Below are positions 1-13,651 of a stretch of DNA of 64,000 nt, one piece after another. Source of the stretch: Amborella trichopoda (lineage: Eukaryota; Streptophyta; Magnoliopsida; Amborellales; Amborellaceae); NCBI RefSeq assembly GCF_000471905.2, contig NW_006499751.1, positions 439,412 to 503,411 on the forward strand. The letters run 5' to 3'. The translations under genes and the position numbers were made by a program. The notes beneath the pieces are model-generated. The model had not been told where the DNA came from and ran no database searches. It was given only the letters and a program-made list of their open reading frames with translations. Every line of letters starts with the position of its first letter. The first letter of the stretch is position 1.

Positions 1-65
1 AACTACACTAATACTACGACGTACTAAAGAATAATAATACTAATTAAAGTAAAAATAATATATAT

Positions 66-69
<4 letters not shown>

Positions 70-120
<51 letters not shown>
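70..120. repeat. (TA)n microsatellite
   Basis: About 50 bp of nearly pure TA dinucleotides with one G interruption. It directly abuts the MITE-like end that starts at 121. Confidence 0.95.
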
Positions 121-230
121 GGAAAAAGTTTATATAGAGCCGAGGCTCTAAACAATCAAATTTGAGCCTACGTCAAAAGTTCACTAGAAGAGGTTGTTTT
201 GATGTTCAAATTCACTGGTTCAAGCACCGG
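121..230 (+). mobile_element. MITE end, GGAAAAAGTTTATATAGAG family
   Basis: The sequence begins GGAAAAAGTTTATATAGAG and continues with GGCTCTAAACAATCAAAT. This matches the terminal inverted repeats of the MITE cluster at 24.8-27.2 kb. A clear opposite end was not found nearby, so this is probably a truncated copy. A weaker direct match lies near 815-830. Confidence 0.55.
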
Positions 231-2780
231 TCTGATCCTAATAACAATGTTGTAACCCTCATGATCACGACAATTGTGTAGTTGTGGAGTCTTCACTGTA
301 CAATATTTACAATGAATTGGTTGGACAATGATATCTTTGGCATTGTGTGTTTCGAGGATTCATGTGCTCGATTGATGTGGTTGAGCTTCAATTTACTGAT
401 TTTGTGGCTCCTCTTTCTCGCTTGGTTGTGAATGATCCTTGTTAAGCTTAGTAGTTGGAGGTTGTTTTAGGGAACCAGAATATTATCGATGTCAACTCGA
501 GAAGTTTTTGTATTCTAAAGCTGATTTTTGACGGTTGCTATGAAGTTAAACTTTGGTGATATTAATAACCTCCATGGGATTAGGAGTTGGATATGGTGAT
601 ATCTAAAATCACCCATATACGAGTGTTGGAAATGGTGATATCCAAAATCACAAATATAAGAAAATCCCATAATATGTGGATTGAGATTGATGTTGACAAA
701 TTTTCCAAAAGAAATAGAAATTTAAAAAGATTAGGACTTTTTGACATATCTCTTGATTTTTGAGATATATGTAACATCTAGAAGAAATTTTCTATTTGGT
801 GTAGATTCATAACTTTATATAGACGAGGCTTTTTAAATCGTAACATTAAAAACCTTACATAATAGCGTTGTTCGAATCAAATCAACAATTGAATTGGTGA
901 AGGATCTGGTCCAGTCAAAACCGGTTTGATTGTCTGTCAGATTTTGATTTTAACCGATTATTAACCGAATTTAATTTTCACTTTGGATCAAACCATTTAA
1001 GGAACCAACCAGTTAGACCTAGCAGTCCAATTGGTAATATCTGGCAATCTAATCCTGTCTTGATAAATCTATGTGACACAATTTTTTTTTTTTCTCTTTT
1101 AACTTATTATTAATATATGGACAGTTCAGCTGTAGGAGTTGAACTCGGGACATTGTGTTGCATTGTTAAAATCTTCACTAATCTAGCCCAAGTTTGAATC
1201 ATAGAGAGCTTAATGAGTTCTTTACTGTGTTGGGCTGTTTTGAAGTTGCAACTATATCCATAAAGAGACAAATGAGGTGATGATTTTCGTGGCCCATTTT
1301 ATAATCCATCTTATTTTTAAAATCATATCTGTCACTTAGTGGTGTTTTAAACTATAACCTGGATGTAACATTTTTTCTCTCTCCCTTTGTTGACAATTTT
1401 GTGTGTGGCTCATCTGTGGAGTATTTCTGCTCTTCGCACAATGTTTGAAGCATATATGATTCTTGCATTTATAAGAAAAGTGTCAAGTTTCGAACTCTAG
1501 TAAATCCCATGGAAGGAAAAACTGGTCTCACAAACTTTTCTCCAAAACAGCAAAGTAAGAAATACGACTAGAATTCTACATAATGTAAGAAAGTTTTCTC
1601 CAAAATTTCACCCAAAACAATGTTTATAGTTTAAAAAACATTGATGCAACTACATATCACATATCTATGAAAATGATGTACTCTGTGATATATAACTGTT
1701 CTGATTGAATTTTTGTCGAGTACTGTAGCCTTTTCTTAGAAACGATAGGAGAATGGAGACTTCGGTATATATAAGGACTATTTTCGAATTGTCATGTCTT
1801 TTGCATATAATTTGCACATATAGATGTGATATTCTTAGTTAGACTGATGTGATGTGGGGTCTTTTGTTCATTAAACATATTTTGATATACTATTGAATTT
1901 ATGGTTAACATAATGCTGAAGGTTTTCTATCTTTTAAGAAGTTTTAGGCCTAAAGAGAAGAAATATATTTTAGACTATGGGATAATGGAAGATGTTATTC
2001 TGCCCTTTCTTTTGTATTTCATTGGATTTGTTTAGTGTCATGAGACTAAATAGTTTAGAGTCTTTAGACCTGAATGAAGATAAATCAATATATTGCACCA
2101 TAACTGTTAGTTCTACTGCATAAAGCTACCAAAGTTGGCCAATTTCTGCCTTTGAAAAGTTCCTAGTCTTTCTCGATAGTCTTTATGCATCTTTGTTTGG
2201 TGTTTTCCCTCAAATTCTAGTATTTAGTAGATTCTTATCAATAAAAGAGGGTGAAATCATTATCCAGTTTTATTTACTTTTGTAATTTATCATGTCTAAC
2301 ACGTATGGAATGTATTCTTTCATTGGTCATAACTAGTTATGGAGTATCTAAAGTCCTGAATTCCAGGTATCCTAATTTTAAGGAAGATGACTTGGTTTGG
2401 GGATTGACTTGATGGGAAGAATTGAGCTTGATAACAATGGTTGAAACGTTATAAAAATCACAAACACTGATGTACCTCTATCCTGCTACACTGGCATTTT
2501 AGGTATTTGTCTTTTGTCCTTTCCATCTTCCTTTTATCTATGAGATCATTTGTTTTGAGCCATCTTAGTTGATATTATCTTGCTAGTCTTAATTAACTTG
2601 TTGAATGGCCATTAATACTTTCATCATAAACTCCCCACATTCCCTTTCACCTTATAGTTGACACCAGTGATCGGACTCGCCCAAGTTGGCCCGAGAATCG
2701 GTCCTCCCATATCGATTCCACTAAAACACGCTGGATCTCTTGGTTCTAGAGAAGAACGGGCAATTCTATATAGTAAATCG

Positions 2781-2851
2781 ACGCATGACATCATGAATCG
2801 CCCGGTTCTTCGCCGCATGACGTCATGAATCGCCTGGTTCTTCTACAATAG
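2781..2851 (+). repeat. 37-bp tandem duplication
   Basis: Two near-identical units each begin CGCATGACRTCATGAATCGC and end CGGTTCTTC-like. They contain the palindrome TGACGTCA or its variant TGACATCA. Confidence 0.8.
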
Positions 2852-3217
2852 TGTGTGTATGATGTGGGCATTCTTGTAATTTTCGGCTTAAAATGGGTCA
2901 AGGCTAAGAGTACTTGGGGTCCACACACCTCACCATGCGTCCCTAGCTACCAGGCCTTAACTTCCACAAAGTACGTGATACAAGTACCTAGTACCCAAAA
3001 AGTATTTATTCACTTCTGTCTTCTTCCCCCTTTTCGATGTGGAATATTGTGAGTGAAAGGTATTAGCTTGAAAAGTTGATATATTATAGTATTTTATTCG
3101 GGCTATTAATATCACAACGTGCCTTGTGGTTTACCGGTTATCAGATCCTTTCTTCGCTTGTAGGTCACTGGTTAGATTCTTCACATGGAGGGTTGCTGGT
3201 TCGATTTTTGAAAACGT

Positions 3218-3640
3218 TGTTTTTTTTCCTTTTCTAGTTAAAAAAACTAAAAGGTTTCTTGTAAAAATAAAATAAAATGAAAGGTTCTTATCAGCTCATT
3301 TTCTTGTTAAAAAAAAAAATGTTGTTTTTTTCCTTTTCTAGTAAAAAAAAATAGAAGGTTTTTTGTAAAAAAAAAAAAAAAATGAAAGGTTCTTATCAAT
3401 TCATTTTCTTGTCAAAAAAACAAAACAGAGGTTTTTGTAAAAAAAAATAAAAGGTAATAAAAATTTCTTGTCAAAAAAAAAAAAAAGGTTCTTATAAAAA
3501 AAAAAAAAGATAATACAACAAGTATTTCTTGTCAAAAAAAAGTTCTTGTCAAAAAAAAAAAAAAGTGTAATACGACTAACATTTCTTGTAAAAAAAACAA
3601 AGGTTCTTGTAAAAAACCATTCTTTATTGTAGTCCATGTA
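3218..3640 (+). repeat. poly-A-rich tandem array, period about 100 bp then shorter
   Basis: A unit of about 101 bp (TTTTCCTTTTCTAGT, A-run, AGGTTYYTTGT, A-run, TGAAAGGTTCTTATCA) occurs twice, at 3218 and 3320. It then decays into shorter units built from TTCTTGTMAAAAAAA. The minus-strand open frame here is low-complexity and not a gene. Confidence 0.85.
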
Positions 3641-5098
3641 TGATTATATATTTCATCCATAATAATTCCATGATTTTTCTTTTGTATGATGTAATTTAAT
3701 GGCTAAAATAAGTTCATGCAGGGAAAGAACATCTCAATGTTCGTATATTGATGGAAAAAATGAAAGGTAATAATTTCATATTGAGTTCCTAAAAAACAAC
3801 ATGTACAATAAATTTTAATAATTTTTTTTGATTTTTTGTAAGGCTTAATCCTACCGATTTCCGATCCGGATTGCCGATTCACTGATCTGGATGGGTTTTT
3901 GGGGTGCCCGATCTGGGGCACCGATTCGTTTTTTAAACCACTGGTTGACACAATTGAGATTTTTATTTCTAACTTTTCAGTTTTTTATGTATCCATTTTA
4001 CCGATTGTAATTCTATATTTTCACATAAACATTTCATATTCTTCCTATAAATCTATATATATTTGCTTTTCTTGTGACTGTGCTAAGGAATCTGTCCTTT
4101 TTTTTTTTGTGTCATTTTGTTTGACAATAAATGTTGAAACGCCTATAGAATTAGCTGGAACAATTGTCTATATGTTTATAATATGGTATACAAAGCTAAT
4201 GTCTATAGAATCGTCAGAATAATATTAAAAGTTTAAGTTCATTTAGAACTTCCTTGAAAGAATTGTAAGGTGTTGAAGATGTGCTATTTTATAAAAACCT
4301 TAGCAGTTGTAAAGCATTTGATATAGATACATGTCACCAAGTTTTTTTAGCAGTAAGGAGTTCTCAACTTTAGGAAAATTTTATCTCACCTTCTTTGGAT
4401 GCAAGAGATGTAGCAGCTCCTTAAATAGGACTTAAAGTTGCACTTTTATCCCTTTTCGCATGCCACAAATGACCCACGAATAGAAAAAGTCCTAGAACAA
4501 GGTGAGAGGTAGCTAACCAATTTTTGGTAAAGACATAATTGATTCATAGACATATGAGACTATTGTGGGATGAAAAGGCAGACAACCTTGTCCAACTGTA
4601 TTTGTCGTTGTTCTCGGTTTTTAAATGGATTTTGGCAGCTCCAAAATATGAGATTTTCGGAGATTTATAATGATATCAAGTGTTATTCCTATTTTTGGCA
4701 TTTCTATTATTTAAAGAACAGTGTTATGTGTATGGTGAATTGATTGATACTAGTAAATTAGTTATCTCATGTTTTGCATTTAATGATGGTTGTGGATCAT
4801 ATGAGGCCACGAGAAACCAGATTTGTGAATAATATAAGTCATAGTTACTATGTCTCGTTCATCATCTCTTAGCATTTCGTTTTGACATAATTCTTAGAGG
4901 TGCAAATTCTGGTGTCGACAACCTTAATCTCACTAGAAGTGGTGTTGCTAAGGCCTCTTTGTGCAGGATCTTATTTGTTTCTGTCACTTTGGCTTGTTTC
5001 ATCCTTTGTCGTATTTTTGTTCTCTTTAATATGTGTGTGTGTGGGAGAGAGTCATTTCTTTACTATTTACCCATTCCTTACTATTTTTGGGTAATTGA

Positions 5099-5335
<237 letters not shown>

Positions 5336-5563
5336 TAATAAGTTTTATCTTCTTTACCATTAAAATGAGACATAATTTTACTGTTAATCTTAAATAGGGG
5401 GGAGAATTTGTGAACTTAGATGAAATCTATGCCCATTCTATGTTGATCTATTGAAGTCCAAGTTTAGGTTTGATGAATCTTTCAATTATAAAGAAGAGCC
5501 TGAATTAGCTGCCGCATTGAAAACGTACGTAAAATTTTTCACAATTGACCTCATATTATACAG

Positions 5564-5786
5564 GGGAATTGTTTACGAAGAGAGCATGTATCTTTTCTAC
5601 ATAGAGGTCACAATCATTTCCAGTCATTAAATGTCAAATTGATGGCTTGAGGTGAGTTACTCTAGAATTTTTTTTTTAGATGTCCATTCAATGATACTTT
5701 TACAATCACCCATTTTGAAATTTAAGGGACAAGAATTATTGTGACCTCCATATACAAAAGATAAATGGTCTCTTGTAGACAATCCC
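5564..5786. mobile_element. MITE with about 50-bp inverted ends in reductase intron 4
   Basis: The left end GGGGAATTGTTTACGAAGAG runs to GAGGTCACAAT. The right end is its inverted match, starting ATTGTGACCTCC and ending near AGACAATCCC. ATTATA occurs immediately outside both ends and may be the target duplication. At about 220 bp with no coding capacity, it fits a non-autonomous DNA transposon that entered the intron between exons 4 and 5. Confidence 0.75.
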
Positions 5787-7105
5787 ATTATATAATGGGC
5801 AAAAACCCTGTTTCGGGCATAAAACGTAAACCATTCTAGGTAAGCAACATGGACTTATCAACTGGTTGCTCTCTAGATGCATTTCTTAGTTGCATCTCAA
5901 CAATTTTGAATATTCTTTCCCCTCACTTTCTTGGACCACACTTTCGGACATGTTTCTCATTTGCCAATGGCAAATGAAACACTATCTCATTGTATGGGGG
6001 TGATTTGTATAGATTCACTCACATTTATTATGTCGATAGCAGTTCTTCTATACAATTAAATCTACATCAGCGCCAATGTTAACTGGATACTGACTCAAGC
6101 GTTTGAATCTGATGCATGTCAAAGTGTCTAGTGATTCTACTTAAAAAGTGGATACAACAAGACATGTCCATATGGATATTGTTTTATAATAAAATAAAAG
6201 ACGTCCATGTGGCATGCTACTACGAAGCCGTTTATTCACTTTTGAGTTAATATAGACATTAATATATATAAACAACACTTGCAAGGTGTACAACTCACTC
6301 GGGCAAAACTCGCCCATAGGGTGATGTTGAGTGAATCGACGGACTCCAGGTACACTGATTTTCCCTTTGCTAAATGACAAAATTCTCTTGACTTAAAAAT
6401 GATCCTGATTAGAGTGATATTTATTGGAAAAGTAGTCATTCATATTTAACAAAACCACTCTCTTAATACCATGTAATCTCTACAATGACTGCAACTTTTT
6501 AATAAGTAGCATCTATGCCACTAAGCCAATTATTGACATTTGAAGTCTCCCTCATTAGAGCAAATTTTGGCTTTCTGTTTTTTTTTTTCTTAATGCCTAT
6601 GTATATAACTCCCAATACCTACCTAAAGCGTTGAGATAGCACCCCAAAAATCACTAAAATCACCAGGAGAAAGGATGGATTTTTATCATGGGAGCTTTGT
6701 CTGTGTCAAAGTTGAAAAGGGATACGTTTATTTCCTCTCTCAATATAAGGCCTTCCTAACCACCTAACCCGAACCACATATGGAAAAATGAAAATAAAGT
6801 ACTTAGACAAAACTAAAAGGTAAACTCATCCACAAAAGGCTCCAACCCTCAGACAACCAATACAACCTTTTTTCGAAACTCAACTACTGTCTTTACCTGT
6901 CTGTCTCAAGGTAGAATGATAAGCTTTTCTTTTATTAGTAAGTATTAGATTTGAATATACAACCTTGAGAACTAGGACTAAGCCACCAGCCTTGATGAGA
7001 ACCAAATAAAATCTCTCTCTCTCTCTCTCTTTCTCTCTCTCACGCACGCACACACCCCACCAGAAGAAAAAAAAGATCAAATCTCATTGTCAATCTCTCT
7101 GTCAG
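5787..7105. other. rest of reductase intron 4
   Basis: No exon was recognised. There is a pyrimidine-rich CT run at 7014-7041 close to the exon 5 acceptor (CTCTGTCAG). The open frames at 6141-6439 overlap each other and look incidental. Confidence 0.5.
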
Positions 7106-7316
7106 GCACTTCCTTGAAGGCATAGACATCTACTTTGATAATGTTGGTGGAGCCATGCTTGATGCTGTGATTTTAAACATGAGAGACCACAACCGAATTG
7201 CAGTCTGTGGAATGATCTCTCAATACAACAAAGACAAGTCAGAAGGTATGCACAACCTCTTTTGCCTTGTATCGAAGCATGTTGTAATGAAAGGGTTCCT
7301 GGTACTTGATCATTGA

Positions 7317-7481
<165 letters not shown>

Positions 7482-7484
7482 TAA

Positions 7485-8039
7485 TGCATGTGGTGGTTAC
7501 TGTTGTTACCTAGGAAAAAGATAGTGTTGATATTATATCTTTTCATGTAAAGGCTTTGGTACATCGGTACTGCACATGTGTAGTTTAGGTTAAGGCTTGT
7601 ATGTGAGACCTATGTGTTGGTTTTGTCCATTTGGTAAAGTCCTAGTATATGAGCTTCTGTGTTGTTCTGTTTTAGAGGTTAGGCCATATTTTTTTTGTTT
7701 TTTAGTTAAAAGTTTGAATTTGGCTCTGAAGTTAATATAATTTCAAAGTTTGTTCATATAGTGTTTGTTTTAGAGCAATCAGTCTTATGTGCTTGAATTA
7801 TTTCTGAACTAGGACTTGAAATTTTCCTAAATTTTCATTTTCTAATTTGGAGATAATACTTTGATTGTGGCTTTCTAGCCAATTTCAGTCTAAAATCCAA
7901 GATTTCCATTTTTCCATCCATAAAAATAGAGATAAAAATTTCATCCTCCTATTGTATTATTTTTCTTGAGTTTGAGATCTTTTCTATCAATAAATTGTTT
8001 TGAAGAATGACAACATAGCCATTATTTGCTTACATTTAA
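7485..8039. other. 3' flank of reductase pseudogene, no gene seen
   Basis: AT-rich sequence after the stop codon, possibly including the former 3' UTR. No repeat with recognisable ends was found. Confidence 0.5.
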
Positions 8040-9170
8040 TGGTTGGTGGAGTGCTAGTAAAATGTAGTAAACTCAAATTATAGCATGTCATATAGATGCT
8101 TTAGCACTTGTTTAGAGCTTAAAGGGGTATTTCACGCTCTCTCATTTGACCATAACGTGTATGTCATCTCATGTCATGACGAAGTCCACCTCTATAGTAT
8201 TAGGCTCTCCTAAACTTGTTTTTCAAACAAGCCTATACATATGGTTTGCTAACTCTCCTTTTGCAATCACTAATGCTCCATTTGAACTTTCAGGTATCTA
8301 TTTTTACTTGTAAACTTGAAACTTTGCTCAACAATTTTTTCTAAAGGCAAGAGACTCCCTGTAAGACTGGTAACATGTATGACACCTAGGATTGTGCATG
8401 TGACCCTATTGAACATCTTGATTCTCTCATCTCTAACTTCCATTATTTTACATGAGTTATTATTTTATGTATGAACAATACCCTCATCACATTGTTGGTA
8501 CTTATAGAATCAATCCATACATGGAGTCAGGTAAAATGATACACCTAAATCAAGTAGCTGATATTGCAAAACTTCTTCCCTATCTATGAACAAAACTTCT
8601 CCATCTTAAGAAAACTCAATTTCTTCCACTAGATTTGCTTGAGACTGACTTATAACTAAGCTTCTCATTAGAACAAGATTTAAGGGATTCCTAGTTTCTT
8701 TTTTGTACCTTACAATTTTTTTTCACATGGCTTAATTTTCCACAACTCCAACACTTCACTTTCTAACAGCCTCTTGATTTGGATCTTGACCAATCTCTTC
8801 ATGTAGTTCTTTCCATTGATCTTCTCGAGCCACAAACACATTCCCATAGGAATCTTGATTAGATTTTCACATAGACTTCTCTATCAGAAGAATTGAAACA
8901 ATAGAATTGAATTCAAGAGATTTTGTACTACTAAGATTCATAATTAATTCATCCATGATCCTGCCATATAAGAAAGTAATATAGTTGTTTTACATTCTTC
9001 ATCAATTTTTCTATCTAATGACGTCAAAATTGATTCTCCTATATCATAAGAACGAGATGTGTGAGTCCATGTTTCCATGGATTTCACGCACTTAACAAAT
9101 TCACATCTATGGTCAAGATTAATTGTGACGTTTATGCACCAAATATAGATTGGTTTTAGTTTATACTTTT
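8040..9170 (-). mobile_element. decayed Ty1/Copia gag-protease fragment
   Basis: On the minus strand, several short frames line up in Copia order. First comes a gag segment (DELIMNLSSTKSLEFN ... VFVAREDQWKEL). Next is a complete CCHC zinc knuckle, CWSCGKLSHVKKNC, near 8720-8770. Then comes a protease relic, DLGVSFYLTP, where the family has DSGASFH, near 8530. Last is a gag-pre-integrase piece, GALVIAKGELANHMYRL, near 8270. Frames change repeatedly and stops are frequent, so this is dead. No LTRs were found around it. Confidence 0.75.
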
Positions 9171-9972
9171 CAAAAACAAATACACTACTTTTCCCAAAAA
9201 AAAAAAAAGTATCTTTAAGGAATCATTTTAGGTTATTTATTTGTTTATTTTTTATGTTTTTTTTGAGTTTTCCGAAACATTTGCCCAGTTCAAGAGGATA
9301 TGTGGGTAAAAAATGATTATTATCATTAGAACCTTATTCCAATTATTTGGGACCGGCTTCTATCAAGGACCATACCCTCAATGTACAGGGAACACTCTAC
9401 CATAGCATATAACGTTAGACCAAGATTCGTGATAGGGATGTGGAAAAAGTTTTTCTGTAGCTGCCAACCTAACAATACTAGCTTTCTTTCTCATCTAGAC
9501 TTGAGACCAGTAATGGTGGAGTTGTGTTTATATAAAAAATAGCTTGAAAAAGTTACACTTAACAACAACAAAGAAAGATCGACAAATATTAAATTGAGAT
9601 CAAATTTGATATGTCTATACTTATCGCTATCATCTACTTATAAATATATAAAATAAAATAATTTAAAATAAATAAAGCTACTAAATTATGAAGATATTAA
9701 GGGTATTCTGTTGTCCTCCCTAAGAGGTGTACATGACAATGGTGTAATGCATAATCATACTGAAAGTACTAGAAGGCCAAGGCTAAAGAACCTTCACATT
9801 TCTTGTGACTTTGAGGCTTTGAATGTCCAAAGCTATTTCTCCATTTTCACATCTTGATCAGCAAGTTCTTATCTCATTCACCGTTTTCTCTCTCTTCATG
9901 GATTCCATTTTTTTGGAAAGGAATGAAGCAAAAACTCTTTCCATCCTCTCTCCCCCACTCAAAACGCTTATT

Positions 9973-10003
<31 letters not shown>

Positions 10004-10075
10004 TGTGCTCATATTTGATTTTTTTTCCCTGAGATATCCCCAATAGAGTTTCAAATTCTCACTCAATTCTTTACT
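9171..10075. other. no gene seen
   Basis: AT-rich intergenic sequence with simple TTTTA repeats at 9970-10000. No coding similarity or paired termini were recognised. Confidence 0.5.
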
Positions 10076-10340
10076 TCAAAACTAATAGTTCCATGCTACT
10101 TGGATTTCTTATAACGAGCTGTACAGAAATACTAGTTCCAAACTGCTTTGATTTGTTAAAATGAGCATTCAAAACTGATAGTTTGGATTACCTTGATTCC
10201 TTACATTGGGCGGTGCAAAACCAGTACTTTTGGATCTTTGGTTCCTTATAATGAGTGATTCAGTTCTAAATTAATGATTAGATATTATGAAAAGTGATTC
10301 AGTTCTAAATTAATGGTTAGATATTATGAAAAAAGAAGAA
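10076..10340 (+). repeat. degenerate 46-50 bp tandem repeat plus 39-bp exact repeat
   Basis: Four diverged units follow the pattern CAAAACTRATAGTT ... CTTTGATTYCTTA ... GAGCRRT between 10076 and 10260. A cleaner duplication with period 39 (GTGATTCAGTTCTAAATTAA at 10255 and 10294) follows directly. Confidence 0.75.
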
Positions 10341-11046
10341 GAAAATACAAATAAAAGAATATAAAATATCGAAGATACTAATTTTGAGGAATACGAGCAT
10401 GATATTCCTTTTACATGTGGGATAAATCAATATGTAAATTGGAAAAGACCATAGGTTCCCATAAAACAATGGCGCTTCTAAGGAGACATTAGATGCCAAG
10501 AAAACCCATAAAGTACAAAGACATGTAAAGTATTTTGCAAAAAATATATTAGGGGAGTGATTTTATGTCACCATCTTATATATTAATGCATTTGCATGAC
10601 TTCAAATTTTGTATAGGCACTCTTTTCATCTCAAAAATCAATTCTAAAAACTAAAGTTCAATTTGCACTTTCGGTGTGGTTAAAAAATGAGCGCGCTCCA
10701 ACAATGAATCTTGACGTCCATTTGGTAAGTTTTACGATCTAGGCCTTCATGAACTCAAAATCATTTTTTTTTTTTAAAAAATATTCATCTGATAACGATG
10801 AAGCCATCTAAAAAGTTCAAAAAATGGAAAAAAAATCCTTCTAAGCCATAAGTTAAGTAGGTTAAAAAAATATTTTTTAAAGTTATTTTCAAATTTTATT
10901 TATTTGCGATTGTTTATCAAAATGAAAAGAGTATTTGTTTAAAAATAATAGTCAAACAAAGGGTCCTAACCAGATTTTTGAGTGGAAAGTAAAATGAGGA
11001 TAAAAAATATAAAATTTTTGAACTTCACCATGAAATTAATTGTTAT
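10341..11046. other. no gene; one arm of a dispersed inverted repeat
   Basis: The stretch from about 10680 to 10830 reappears in inverted orientation at about 13278-13420. It includes TGATTTTGAGTTCAT and the following AAGGCC when read on the minus strand. Otherwise nothing was recognised. Confidence 0.55.
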
Positions 11047-11405
11047 CGGGAAAAGTTTATATGTTGTGCCTCACGAATGAAATATATATGAACTCCATAG
11101 ACTCCATTCTCAACTAACTGTTTGATCTGAATGGACAACTACAATAACTTCAGACAAATATTGTGCCAAATACCGTTTATTTGAATTTTTCTAGAAACTT
11201 TCTTTGCATAAAGTTTGTTGCACCCTCACCTAATTGGGCTAGGACTGACAACGGGTTGGCTTGGGCAGGGGCCAGCCTTGGGCCTAGCCCACCTGGGGCC
11301 TAGGCTTGTCTAGGCCCGGACTGGGCCAAGCCAAATTCACTACGGGATTTTTTGGTGCACCTTACCCATACAATATAAGGTTGAGACCTTATATAAACTT
11401 TTTCC
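11047..11405. mobile_element. possible MITE with GGAAAAGTTTATAT ends
   Basis: The left border GGGAAAAGTTTATATG and right border CTTATATAAACTTTTTCC are inverted matches resembling the TIRs at 24.8-27.2 kb. The interior contains a GC-rich GGCCTAGGC/GGGCC-rich patch at 11230-11335, unlike its AT-rich surroundings. Confidence 0.45.
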
Positions 11406-12519
11406 AAACAAAAATACCTGCTAACGTTCTAATTTTAAAACGGTCCACATTTCTCATTAGAAAAAAAAGAAAACCAACATGACAAAAATATAATCTAAAT
11501 TAACAAAACATAACAGTTTGAAATAAAGGAATTATGAATAAGGAATTCATTCTAGGTGAAGAGCATAATCAAATTAGCTCTCTCTCTCTGTCTGTCTCTC
11601 TTTCTTACCCAGAGAAGAATTCGAAGGGAATTGAAAACTTTAAGGGTTTGGTTAGGTGGAAATGGGGGATGATTCAAGGGAAGCTATCATATATGAAGTG
11701 TGTATACTGTTTGTATACTACATCTAAGTTTCCACCTTCCACCACAAGGATAGATGATGAAGTTGAACCTCGACATGAGCGGGAAATGCAAAAGGAGTCA
11801 TCTGTATCAACTGCTAGTCAATGGGTGCAGACAGTGGGGGCATTCATTGTGTCTCCCTACCAAGTTTAGTGTCTGTGCCTAGTTGCCTGAGTCTGCCCTG
11901 TTTCATGGATTTATAATTAGAAATTTAGTTTTGAGTCGCTCTAAGCATATTTTACTTTAGATCCATGATTTTGCTGGCTCAAAAGAAATCCAAGAATAAT
12001 GATCTCAAAAGAATTAAAATAAACGATCAGAAAAAATATATTTAAGATAAAATATTTTGAAGTTTCAATTATTATTATTATTATTATTTGAATTCATGAT
12101 CATAGTGCTTGAGATTATGGTCTGATGAAAATTTGAATTCAAAACCCATGTCTAAGATTGATGAGAGAGAGAGAGAGGAGTGGATAGTAGTTGCACTAAT
12201 CCACCACGCATCCAAAGAATATTATATGTAGCCATGCATTTTACCTACAAGCAAATTCCAATATTTATTAATAAGCAAACATGGTAGGTAACACTTAAAG
12301 TGCACCCTTATTTAACTGCATTTCCACTAAGTCTTCAAAGCAAATAATTTCTACACAGTAATTTTACTATTGTATTTGAATATTTCCATATATTTCAATA
12401 CTTCCATGCTAATCTCAACAATGCTCCTCACGTATTCAAGATTTGGTAAAAGATTCCTAGAGATAAAACTGCCTGTGTGATAATTAGAATTTGGAAAATG
12501 TACTTTAATACATTTTAGC

Positions 12520-12560
<41 letters not shown>

Positions 12561-12589
12561 AAATGGATGTGGTTATTATGCAGCCAGCC
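11406..12589. other. no gene recognised; simple repeats
   Basis: Contains a CT run at 11577-11610, ATT repeats at 12070-12090, GA repeats at 12166-12178 and (TA)n at about 12526-12557. The 111-codon frame at 11534-11869 begins in the CT repeat and shows no domain I recognise. Confidence 0.5.
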
Positions 12590-12880
12590 CCCGTACATTG
12601 TAGAAATGCGAGCTTGGCAATAAATATTTTCTTTAAAATAGAATTTGATCCTAATTTTTAGAGAATATATAATCTTTAACATGGAGATCATGAATATGAA
12701 AAAAATAAATTTGAAAACTAAAAATAATAATTATATTAAGAAAACATTTGGACCGTTTGTTTTTAGATGGACTACCTATTTGCATCCATCTTAAAGATGG
12801 ATCCTTTATAACTTTGGATCGCATATTGTAGAAATGCGGTCCAACCTACATGAAACAATTGTTCTTTTAATGAGTTAGCC
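12590..12880 (+). repeat. dispersed repeat R, intact copy
   Basis: From AGAAATGCGAGCTTGGCAAT to about TGCGGTCCAACC. The same sequence occurs a second time in two pieces, at 13652-13749 and 23014-23190, which shows that the second copy was split by later insertion. This copy reads through the breakpoint without interruption (GATCATGAATATGAAAAA). Confidence 0.8.
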
Positions 12881-13651
12881 AAAGAGCCGAAACACTACCT
12901 TTCCAAGAAAACAAACAAAAATTATGTACATACACTATTTACACCCCTTTATTACTGTGGGTCCCTCATACACAAACGGAATATAGTAAAGTAATCATTG
13001 GGTTGAGTTTGGTGAGGTAGAAGTGTATCAAATATCATTTAGCAATGATTTCATACAACCGTAATATGATGCAACAACCCTAAAAAACCATCTTATGGCT
13101 ATTTGTTTGATCCAAAATTGAAATATACACTCTTTTCATTGTAATGAACAATCACAAAAAAAAAAAAATTGAAAACACAACCTAGAAATTATTTTTTTAG
13201 CCCAATTAACATAGGCCGTTCATTTTGGTGAGATGCTTAGATCTATGTCTTAGAAGCATTTTTTATTTTCAATTTTTTTGGATGACTTTATTATCGGTAG
13301 ATGAACAATGTTAAAAATGAAAAAAATGATTTTGAGTTCATAAAGGCCAAGATCTTGAAATTCACAAAATGAATGGTCTAGATTCGTTTTTGGAGGGGAA
13401 TCATTTTAACCATATCTAGGGTTCAAATTGAGCTTTTTTTTTTTTTGGGAGGATTGATTATTGAGATGAAGAGAGTGTGTGTGCAAACTTTGAGGTCATA
13501 CAAATACCACAAACATGGTTTTCTAGAAGTGCCCTTTCATTATACTATGATACAACCGTTGCATTGGATCATTGCTCAATATCATTTCATGTATATTTGT
13601 ACTTAACCAAAAAAAATTGGACACAATTAGGATGTGGTCGAGCCCGCCATG
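12881..13651. other. no gene; second arm of dispersed inverted repeat
   Basis: The segment from 13278 to 13420 is the inverted counterpart of 10680-10830. The rest is AT-rich with poly-A/T runs and no recognised coding sequence. Confidence 0.5.

Larger units (their letters stand above)
1..2366. other. gene-free 5' flank
   Basis: No coding exon was recognised on either strand. The stretch holds an AT microsatellite, one MITE-like end near 121 and an AT-rich sequence with CCGGTTT-type repeats near 900-1050. The missing first exon of the downstream alkenal reductase would be expected here, but its hallmark peptide (LYLSCDPYM-like) was not found in any frame. Confidence 0.6.

Noticed and set aside
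1..2366. Exon 1 of the alkenal reductase
   Set aside because: No frame encodes the conserved N-terminal peptides. It is left as not found instead of guessed.
3401..3637. 78-codon frame on the minus strand rich in Phe and Lys
   Set aside because: Low-complexity translation of the poly-A/poly-T array.
11534..11869. 111-codon frame on the plus strand
   Set aside because: Begins in a CT repeat, unrecognised, with no supporting splice or promoter signal.
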